Shown one piece after another: positions 1-5,753 of a stretch of 6,025 nt of DNA. The DNA is from Bacteroidota bacterium (lineage in GTDB: Bacteria > Bacteroidota > Bacteroidia > Bacteroidales > B39-G9), in contig QMPG01000205.1 of the NCBI GenBank assembly GCA_003648455.1, positions 1 through 6,025 of the forward strand, in the 5' to 3' direction. Positions within the stretch are counted from its first letter, which is position 1; each line of letters opens with the position of its first letter. The notes beneath the pieces were generated by a model, which searched no databases, was not told where the DNA came from, and saw nothing but the letters and a program-made list of their open reading frames with translations. Made by a program: the position numbers and the translations under genes.

Positions 1-255
1 CATAGGCATCTCAATCCCCGGAACATCCGATTGGTAGGTTGCCTGTGCATTAAAGTCTAATGTTGGTAAATAATTAGTCGAATAATTTTTCGTTTTCAAA
101 TCACTTGCCGACTTATACAAATCTTTTTGCTTATACAAAGGATAATTCTTAATTGCATTATTGTAACAATCATCCAAAAATAATGTGTCTGAACTTTGAG
201 CAAACAAAGTTTGTGCGAAACATATTATGCAAATAAAATTAATTAATCTTTTCAT
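1..255 (-). CDS. TolC-family outer-membrane efflux protein, N-terminal part (runs off left edge)
   Basis: Reading leftward from the ATG at 255-253 gives 85 uninterrupted codons to the window edge. Residues 1-19 form a signal peptide: MKR, a hydrophobic core, then a probable cleavage in LFA|QSS, so the protein should be exported through Sec. The mature start (LFLDDCYNNAIKNYPLYKQK, about residues 25-44) matches the first helix of TolC/OEP proteins, which usually reads like L-x-x-C/A-x-x-x-A-L-x-x-N-P. It is followed by NYLPTLDFNAQATYQSD (about 61-77), the usual passage from helix into the first beta strand. TolC-family proteins are trimeric outer-membrane channels working with RND or ABC pumps. 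A TetR repressor lies 44 bases upstream on the same strand, which is the usual order for a regulated RND efflux operon; the adaptor and pump genes would lie beyond the window. The substrate cannot be told. The start is preceded by an A-rich stretch without a Shine-Dalgarno sequence. The family call is fairly secure, but the full length and intactness are unseen. Confidence 0.83.
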   Translation of the reverse strand, partial: MKRLINFICIICFAQTLFAQSSDTLFLDDCYNNAIKNYPLYKQKDLYKSASDLKTKNYSTNYLPTLDFNAQATYQSDVPGIEMPM

Positions 256-274
256 ATTTTTATTTTAATTACGA

Positions 275-295
275 ATTCTTAATTCTTAATTCTTA
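275..295. repeat. Three perfect 7-bp tandem repeats between tetR and the TolC gene
   Basis: On the plus strand the unit ATTCTTA occurs three times without a mismatch at 275-281, 282-288 and 289-295. On the minus strand, in which both neighbouring genes read, the unit is TAAGAAT. The array fills about half of the 44-base gap between the tetR stop codon and the TolC start. No Bacteroidota promoter pattern and no terminator hairpin is visible in this gap, so the two genes are probably co-transcribed and the repeat would lie in the mRNA. Its function is unknown; slippage of a simple sequence is the plain explanation. Confidence 0.9.
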
Positions 296-299
296 CTTC

Positions 300-908
300 C
301 TATTTCTTTATTGAATTAATAATAAATTCACCAACTTCTTTTTTTCTTATTTCAATAAAATCAGCAAACTTTTCATCATCATTATTAAAAAGAAACGCCT
401 CAACCAATGGTTGGCCTACAAAAGGGAAAATACATAAACTAATCATATTAACAATCAATTGTCGCGGATCTACAGGGTTAATAAGCCCGTTATCAACAGC
501 ACGACTAATCTCCTCTGCAAACAAAATCGGTTCAACTCCACTTTGCCCTGCCAACTTAACAATTCTATCAGGATTATTCCTTATTTCATGAAAAATAAAC
601 AATGGAAGAAGTGGGTTCTCAATAAAAAATTCAATATAATGATTTGTAAAATCTCTTATCTTATCAAATAATGACATATCAGAATTTAAAACGCTGCCAA
701 TTCTCGGTATAAATTCATCTAACGCTTCATCAAAAATTGCAATAAACAATTTATCTTTACTTCTAAAATAATAATGCAACAAAGCCTTATTAATACCTGC
801 CTCATTAGCAATCTCTTGCATTCGTGCACCATCCTTACCTTTTTTTAGGAACACTTTTCTTGCAGCTTCTAGAATTTTTTTCTCTGTATTAATTTTATCT
901 CTAGTCAT
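300..908 (-). CDS. TetR/AcrR-family transcriptional repressor, probable efflux regulator
   Basis: The 202-residue product has the normal length for TetR regulators. Residues about 8-55 form the DNA-binding domain: helix 1 (KKILEAARKVFLKKG), the helix-turn-helix (MQEIANEAGINKALLHYYF, about 30-48), and the family-typical YYFRSKDKLF at 46-55, which leads into helix 4. The rest (about 56-202) is a helical ligand-binding and dimerisation domain with no close motif that I can assign, so the inducer is unknown. The ATG at 908-906 puts helix 1 at the usual distance from the N terminus and needs no Shine-Dalgarno sequence. The gene precedes a TolC-family gene on the same strand and is preceded by its own promoter with an overlapping palindrome, so it probably represses both itself and the downstream efflux genes. 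The family assignment is firm; the target and ligand are inference. Confidence 0.93.
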   Translation of the reverse strand: MTRDKINTEKKILEAARKVFLKKGKDGARMQEIANEAGINKALLHYYFRSKDKLFIAIFDEALDEFIPRIGSVLNSDMSLFDKIRDFTNHYIEFFIENPLLPLFIFHEIRNNPDRIVKLAGQSGVEPILFAEEISRAVDNGLINPVDPRQLIVNMISLCIFPFVGQPLVEAFLFNNDDEKFADFIEIRKKEVGEFIINSIKK

Positions 909-935
909 TTTTAAACAAGTAGTTTAATTTTTTAG

Positions 936-953
936 TTTAACCGAATGGTCAAA
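936..953. promoter_or_regulatory. Candidate TetR operator (imperfect palindrome) upstream of tetR
   Basis: The plus strand reads TTTAACC, GAAT, GGTCAAA. The 7-base arms are inverted complements except for one pair (939 against 950), around a 4-base centre. The layout, with ACC/GGT cores and A/T-rich flanks, resembles operators of TetR-family proteins. It overlaps the G-proximal end of the putative -7 box on the minus strand (950-957) and the expected transcription start, so binding there would block tetR transcription. It lies more than 120 bases from the parE promoter and probably does not affect it. The site is inferred from symmetry and position only. Confidence 0.5.
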
Positions 954-981
954 AATAAAAACTATTTTTTATATCTGCAAA
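950..981 (-). promoter_or_regulatory. Bacteroidota-type promoter for the tetR-efflux operon
   Basis: Read on the minus strand, TTTG at 981-978 is followed after 20 bases by TATTTTTG at 957-950. This matches the Bacteroidota primary-sigma consensus (TTTG at about -33, TAnnTTTG at about -7) with normal spacing. Transcription would begin near 945, giving a leader of roughly 37 bases before the tetR ATG. A palindrome at 936-953 overlaps the -7 box and start site, which suggests autorepression. In such A/T-rich DNA one hit could arise by chance, but both elements at the right spacing, upstream of a gene start, make it credible. Confidence 0.6.
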
Positions 982-1073
982 AAAAAATGAATGTTTTTTA
1001 ACTTTTTTTATTTCAGCTCTTATTTTATACAGAAAATTAAACTTATTCACAATTTATTGTTAATAAAACAAAT

Positions 1074-1103
1074 TTTGCAACATTTATCTTTTAAGTATAT
1101 TTG
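1074..1103 (+). promoter_or_regulatory. Bacteroidota-type promoter for parE-parC, giving a very short leader
   Basis: TTTG at 1074-1077 is followed after 18 bases by TATATTTG at 1096-1103, a full match to the Bacteroidota TAnnTTTG -7 box. Transcription would start only a few bases after 1103, at about 1107-1111, while the parE ATG is at 1118. The leader would therefore be about 7-11 bases long, with no room for a Shine-Dalgarno site. The bases between are A/T only, which fits the A-rich, SD-independent initiation usual in this phylum. Confidence 0.65.
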
Positions 1104-1117
1104 CAAAAAAATATATT

Positions 1118-2950
1118 ATGCCGTCAAACTATTCAGAAGATACTATTCGTACGCTAGATTGGAAAGAACACATCAGGAGACGCCCCGGTATGTATATCGG
1201 TAAGTTAGGAGACGGTTCTTCACGCGACGATGGGATTTATGTTCTAATTAAAGAAGTTTTCGATAATTCAATTGATGAATTCATGATGGGTTATGGAAAA
1301 AAAATAGATCTTTCGATCTCAGAAAATACTGTTAGCATTCGCGACTATGGTAGAGGTATCCCTCTAGGAAAAGTTATTGATGTTGCTTCAAAAATGAATA
1401 CAGGAGCTAAATACGATTCTAAAGTATTTAAAAAATCTGTAGGATTAAATGGCGTTGGTATTAAAGCAGTTAATGCTTTATCATCATATTTCTGCATAAA
1501 ATCTTTTCGTGAAGGAAAAGTAAAAAGTGTTGAATTTTCTGAAGGTGAAATTATTAAAGACAATGAATTGCAGGACACTAACGAAAAAGACGGCACATCA
1601 GTTTCTTTTATTCCAGATGCAACTTTATTTGGTAATTATCATTTTATTAGCGATTATGTTGAAACTTTAATAAAAAACTATACATTTCTTAACTCAGGAC
1701 TAACAATTAATTTTAACGGCAAAAGTTTTTATTCAAGAAACGGATTGTTAGATTTGTTAAACGAAAATATTAGTTCTGAAGGTCTTTATCCTATTATTCA
1801 TTTAGTAGGCGACGATATTGAGATTGCTTTAACACATGGAAAACAATATGGTGAAGAATACTATTCATTTGTAAATGGACAATTCACAACTCAGGGAGGA
1901 ACTCATTTAGTTGCATTTAAAGAAGCTATTGTTAAAACAGTTCGTGAATTTTACAACAAAAATTTTGAGCCTTCTGATATTCGTTCATCAATAAGCGCTG
2001 CTATTAGCATAAAGGTTGAAGAGCCTGTTTTTGAATCTCAAACAAAAACTAAACTCGGCTCAAAAGAAATAGCTCCGGGAGGCATGTCTGTTCGTAATTT
2101 TATTAATGATTTTATTAAAAAAGAACTCGATAATTTTTTACACAAGAATCATGATACTGCCGAAATTCTTCTAAAAAGAATACAAGAATCTGAAAAGGAA
2201 CGAAAAGCAATATCAGGAATTAAAAAACTTGCTAAAGACAGAGCCAAAAAAGCAAGTCTGCATAACAAGAAACTTCGCGATTGCAGAATACACTACAATT
2301 CGAAAGACGAAAGACGACTTGAAACAACAATATTTATAACTGAAGGGGATTCTGCCAGCGGGTCAATAACAAAATCAAGAAACGTAAACACACAAGCCGT
2401 ATTTAGCTTAAAAGGGAAACCTTTAAACTCTTATGGGCTTACAAAAAAAATTGTTTACGAAAACGAAGAATTTAATTTGTTACAAGCAGCTTTAAATATT
2501 GAAGAAGGAATTGAGAATCTTAGATATAACAATGTAATAATTGCTACTGATGCTGATGTTGACGGTATGCACATACGTTTACTTTTAATAACTTTCTTTT
2601 TGCAATTTTTCCCCGATTTAATAAAAAATCGACACCTTTATATTTTACAAACACCTCTTTTCCGTGTTCGTAATAAAAGGCATACATATTATTGCTATAG
2701 CGATGAGGAAAAAGAAACAGCAATTAAAAAAACAGGTGCTAATCCTGAGATTACACGATTTAAAGGTTTAGGTGAAATCTCTCCCGATGAATTTAAAAAT
2801 TTTATTGGTAAAGATATTCGCATTGAACCTGTAGTTATTAAACGTAATGATGACGTTCCCGGTTTATTATCTTTTTACATGGGTAAAAATACTCCGGAAC
2901 GACAAACGTTTATTATTGATAATTTACGTATTGAAGAAGAAGTGGCGTAA
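1118..2950 (+). CDS. parE: DNA topoisomerase IV subunit B (ATPase/Toprim subunit)
   Basis: This 610-residue protein is the ATP-hydrolysing subunit of a type IIA topoisomerase; with ParC it passes one DNA duplex through another to unlink daughter chromosomes. The GHKL ATPase fold is complete: RRPGMYIG (21-28), EVFDNSIDE with Mg/ATP residues E46 and N50, IRDYGRGIP (D76), and the ATP-lid motif [14 protein letters not shown] (109-122). The transducer domain ends in QTKTKLGS with the ATP-contacting lysine K310. The Toprim domain has TEGDSASGS (E409), [10 protein letters not shown] (431-440) and DADVDG (D478, D480, D482), which hold the catalytic metals, followed by RFKGLGE (547-553). The proteobacterial-GyrB insertion is absent, and the length and [20 protein letters not shown] N terminus fit Bacteroidota ParE rather than GyrB. 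The adjacent parC supports this. The ATG at 1118 gives the expected N terminus and sits just below a promoter. No frameshift or missing catalytic residue is seen. Confidence 0.95.
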   Translation: MPSNYSEDTIRTLDWKEHIRRRPGMYIGKLGDGSSRDDGIYVLIKEVFDNSIDEFMMGYGKKIDLSISENTVSIRDYGRGIPLGKVIDVASKMNTGAKYDSKVFKKSVGLNGVGIKAVNALSSYFCIKSFREGKVKSVEFSEGEIIKDNELQDTNEKDGTSVSFIPDATLFGNYHFISDYVETLIKNYTFLNSGLTINFNGKSFYSRNGLLDLLNENISSEGLYPIIHLVGDDIEIALTHGKQYGEEYYSFVNGQFTTQGGTHLVAFKEAIVKTVREFYNKNFEPSDIRSSISAAISIKVEEPVFESQTKTKLGSKEIAPGGMSVRNFINDFIKKELDNFLHKNHDTAEILLKRIQESEKERKAISGIKKLAKDRAKKASLHNKKLRDCRIHYNSKDERRLETTIFITEGDSASGSITKSRNVNTQAVFSLKGKPLNSYGLTKKIVYENEEFNLLQAALNIEEGIENLRYNNVIIATDADVDGMHIRLLLITFFLQFFPDLIKNRHLYILQTPLFRVRNKRHTYYCYSDEEKETAIKKTGANPEITRFKGLGEISPDEFKNFIGKDIRIEPVVIKRNDDVPGLLSFYMGKNTPERQTFIIDNLRIEEEVA

Positions 2951-2973
2951 ACAAGTGGAAAGTTGAAGGTTTT

Positions 2974-3027
2974 AACTTTATAAACTTTATGAACTTTACA
3001 AACTTTTAAAATTTTAAGAACTTTTAA
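2974..3027. repeat. Six-unit 9-bp-period tandem repeat in the parE-parC gap
   Basis: Units start every 9 bases at 2974, 2983, 2992, 3001, 3010 and 3019: AACTTTATA, AACTTTATG, AACTTTACA, AACTTTTAA, AATTTTAAG and AACTTTTAA. The first four share AACTTT exactly, the fifth is degenerate and the sixth restores it, all in phase. The array occupies 54 of the 85 intergenic bases and ends 8 bases before the parC ATG. An AAAGTT at 2959-2964 is complementary to the AACTTT units and could form a weak 6-bp hairpin with the first one. No TTTG/TAnnTTTG promoter is present in the gap, so the array probably lies within a parE-parC transcript. Its function is unknown. Confidence 0.88.
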
Positions 3028-3035
3028 CCTAAAAG

Positions 3036-5753
3036 ATGCAAGAGAATTCTGACAACATAAATAAAGAAAATTCAGAAAAAGAAAACGAGATTCAAGAAAA
3101 CCAAACAGACAATATCTCCGGTGATTTACAAAACATCACTCACATTTCCGGAATGTATAAAGATTGGTTTCTTGATTACGCATCATACGTGATTCTTGAA
3201 CGTGCCGTACCACATCTAAACGATGGCTTAAAACCCGTACAACGACGTATTTTGCATTCAATGAAAATTTTAGATGATGGGAGATATAATAAGGTTGCAA
3301 ATATTATTGGTAACACAATGCAATATCACCCTCATGGTGATGCCTCTATTGGTGATGCTCTAGTTCAGCTCGGACAAAAAGATTTACTCATCGACACTCA
3401 AGGTAATTGGGGGAATATTGCCACAGGCGATAGTGCAGCTGCTCCTCGTTATATTGAAGCAAGACTTTCAAAATTTGCATTAGATGTTGTATTTAATCCA
3501 AAAACTACCGAATGGCAAACGTCTTATGATGGAAGAAAAAAAGAGCCTGTTACATTACCTGTGAAATTCCCATTACTTCTAGCTCAAGGTGTTGAAGGTA
3601 TTGCTGTTGGTCTAGCTTCAAAAATATTACCTCATAATTTTAACGAATTAATTGATGCTTCAATAAGTCACCTGACAGGTAAAGAATTTTGTCTTTATCC
3701 TGACTTCCCAACAGGAGGTTATGCTGATTTCTCAAGATATAATAACGGCTTAAGAGGAGGCTCAATAAAAGTTAGAGCGAAAATATCGAAAATTGACAAT
3801 AAAACTCTGGTAATATCTGAATTGCCTTTTGCTAAAAACACTTCCAGCTTAATAGAATCAATTCTTAAAGCTAACGAAAAAGGTAAAATAAAAATTAAGA
3901 AGATTGACGACAATACATCTGATAAAGTTGAAATATTAATTCATCTGCAAAACGGTACATCACCCGACAAAACCATTGACGCACTTTATGCTTTTACCGA
4001 TTGTGAAATTTCAATCTCACCAAACTCTTGTGTAATTTACAATAACAAACCCGTATTTCTCGGTGTAAATGAAATACTTAAAACCTCAGTTCAAAACACA
4101 CTTAACCTCTTAAAAAAAGAACTCGAAATACGCAAAAATGAGTTGCTTGAAGCATGGCACTTATCTTCATTAGAAAAAATATTTATTGAGAATAGAATCT
4201 ATAATGATATTGAAGAATGTGAAACATGGAAATCGGTTATCAACACTATTGATAAAGGATTAGACCCATTTAAAAAACTTTTTAAACGAAAAATTACAGA
4301 AGAAGATATTGTTCATCTAACTGAGATAAAAATCAAGCGTATCTCAAAATACGATGCTAAAAAAGCAGACGAATACATTAAAAATATTGAGGAAGAAATT
4401 AAAGTTGTTGATAATCATTTAAATAATATTGTAGATTATACTATTAATTATTTTAAACAAATAAAGAAAAAATTCGGCAAAGGCAAAGAACGTAAAACTG
4501 AAATAAGAAATTTTGAAACAATAATAGCTGCTAAAGTTGTTGAAGCAAATCAGAAATTGTTCGTTAACAGAAAAGAAGGTTTTATTGGCACTTCACTTAA
4601 GAAAGATGAATTTGTATGCAACTGCTCCGATATTGACGACATTATTGTTATTCGCAAAAACGGTGATTATTTAATCACAAAAGTATCTGACAAATCGTTT
4701 GTAGGGAAAGACATTATTCACGTTAATGTGTTTAAGAAAAACGATGAACGAACAATTTATAATGCTATTTACCGCGATGGTAAAAACGGCAATATAATGA
4801 TGAAACGTTTTGCAATTAAGGGACTTACACGCGACAAAGAATATAATTTAACTAAAGGTACTGAAGGTTCAAAAATTCTTTATTTTAGTGTTAATCCAAA
4901 TGGCGAAGCCGAAACTGTTAAAGTATATTTAAAACCAAAACCAAAACTCAAAAAACTTATTATTGAAATAGATTTTAGTCTGCTAGCCATTAAAGGACGA
5001 GGTTCAATGGGTAATATATTAACAAAACACCAAGTTCATAAAATTGTTCTTAAGGAAAAAGGACTTTCTACACTTGGTGGCAGAAAAATTTGGTTTGACG
5101 ATGCTGTTCTAAGACTTAATTCGGATGAGAGAGGTAAATATCTCGGCGAATTTTTTAACGATGATAAAATTTTAGTCGTTTACAAAACAGGTGTTTACAA
5201 ATTATACAACTTTGACCTTTCTAACCATTTTGAAGACGATATTTTAATTATTGAAAAATTTAATCCCGATAAAATTATTTCTTGCGCTTACTTTAATGCA
5301 GACTATGATTTTTACTATTTAAAACGTTTCGAGATTGAAGTTACCGACAAAATGAACAGCTTTATTGGTGAAAATCCAGACTCTAAATTGCTTACTCTCT
5401 CCGATGATAAATACCCTAGAATTGAAATTATTTTTGGCGGAAAAAATTCCGACCATGAAAATGAAATAATTGATGTAGAAGATTTCATTGGTGTTAAAAG
5501 TTACAAGGCAAAAGGCAAAAGATTATCTGCTCTCGAAATAAAAAAAATAAAAACTTTAGAGCCTATTATTAAAGAAGAAGAAATTACTGAAGAAGAACCG
5601 GTTGAAAATAAGGCTGTTGAAAATGAGGCTATCGAAAAGGAAATTATTGAAGAAAAAAAATCTCTTGAAAATGAAGATAAAGATGAAAATAAAAAATCAC
5701 CAATAAAAGGAATTATTCCTGATGATGATTCGCAAATGTCGTTTGATTTATAA
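3036..5753 (+). CDS. parC: DNA topoisomerase IV subunit A (breakage-reunion subunit)
   Basis: This 905-residue protein is the DNA-cleaving partner of ParE. Residues 1-35 are a polar extension. The winged-helix domain starts at SGMYKDWFLDYASYVILERA (38-57) and includes DGLKPVQRRIL (63-73). The quinolone-region motif is HPHGDASIGD (98-107). The catalytic tyrosine is Y139 in PRYIEARLS, preceded by R138. I189 in GVEGIAVGL matches the DNA-bending isoleucine, 50 residues after the tyrosine as in E. coli ParC. The tower and C-gate coiled coil span about 355-490. Residues about 505-830 fit a beta-pinwheel DNA-wrapping domain that lacks a canonical GyrA box (QRRGGKG), with only KGRGSMG at 653-659, which favours ParC over GyrA. 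An acidic low-complexity tail (about 841-888) ends in DDDSQMSFDL. The start follows parE by 85 bases without its own promoter, so an operon is likely. Tandem TAA stops end the gene. No damage is seen. Confidence 0.94.
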   Translation: MQENSDNINKENSEKENEIQENQTDNISGDLQNITHISGMYKDWFLDYASYVILERAVPHLNDGLKPVQRRILHSMKILDDGRYNKVANIIGNTMQYHPHGDASIGDALVQLGQKDLLIDTQGNWGNIATGDSAAAPRYIEARLSKFALDVVFNPKTTEWQTSYDGRKKEPVTLPVKFPLLLAQGVEGIAVGLASKILPHNFNELIDASISHLTGKEFCLYPDFPTGGYADFSRYNNGLRGGSIKVRAKISKIDNKTLVISELPFAKNTSSLIESILKANEKGKIKIKKIDDNTSDKVEILIHLQNGTSPDKTIDALYAFTDCEISISPNSCVIYNNKPVFLGVNEILKTSVQNTLNLLKKELEIRKNELLEAWHLSSLEKIFIENRIYNDIEECETWKSVINTIDKGLDPFKKLFKRKITEEDIVHLTEIKIKRISKYDAKKADEYIKNIEEEIKVVDNHLNNIVDYTINYFKQIKKKFGKGKERKTEIRNFETIIAAKVVEANQKLFVNRKEGFIGTSLKKDEFVCNCSDIDDIIVIRKNGDYLITKVSDKSFVGKDIIHVNVFKKNDERTIYNAIYRDGKNGNIMMKRFAIKGLTRDKEYNLTKGTEGSKILYFSVNPNGEAETVKVYLKPKPKLKKLIIEIDFSLLAIKGRGSMGNILTKHQVHKIVLKEKGLSTLGGRKIWFDDAVLRLNSDERGKYLGEFFNDDKILVVYKTGVYKLYNFDLSNHFEDDILIIEKFNPDKIISCAYFNADYDFYYLKRFEIEVTDKMNSFIGENPDSKLLTLSDDKYPRIEIIFGGKNSDHENEIIDVEDFIGVKSYKAKGKRLSALEIKKIKTLEPIIKEEEITEEEPVENKAVENEAIEKEIIEEKKSLENEDKDENKKSPIKGIIPDDDSQMSFDL
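5601..5645 (+). repeat. 15-bp imperfect in-frame repeat coding the ParC acidic tail
   Basis: GTTGAAAATAAGGCT (5601-5615) and GTTGAAAATGAGGCT (5616-5630) differ by one base, and ATCGAAAAGGAAATT (5631-5645) is a diverged third copy. They encode VENKA, VENEA and IEKEI, residues 856-870. The 15-base period keeps the reading frame, so copy number could vary without disrupting the gene. The region is probably a disordered linker between the pinwheel domain and the conserved-looking C-terminal tip. Confidence 0.75.

Noticed and set aside
217..255. Lipoprotein lipobox in the TolC-family signal peptide (cysteines 9 and 12)
   Set aside because: The cysteines are inside the hydrophobic core without a proper L-x-x-C context, and a standard signal peptidase site after LFA fits better.
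459..671. Plus-strand open frame inside tetR
   Set aside because: It lies antisense to a well-supported TetR gene and its product shows no domain-like sequence.
991..1203. Plus-strand open frame across the parE start
   Set aside because: It overlaps the parE promoter and N terminus in another frame, and its product is a low-complexity Phe/Ile/Tyr-rich translation of A/T-rich DNA.
1345..1596. Minus-strand open frame inside parE
   Set aside because: It is antisense to the conserved ATPase domain, and no family resemblance is visible.
2974..3027. CRISPR array
   Set aside because: The units are 9 bp with no spacers, so this is a simple tandem repeat.
3719..3913. Minus-strand open frame inside parC
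   Set aside because: It is antisense to the conserved breakage-reunion domain, short, and without recognisable motifs.
1118..5753. Gene pair read as gyrB-gyrA (DNA gyrase)
   Set aside because: The A subunit lacks a canonical GyrA box, the tyrosine-to-isoleucine spacing is the ParC value, and the B subunit has the short Bacteroidota ParE form. Adjacency of the two also fits parE-parC. Residual doubt is small.
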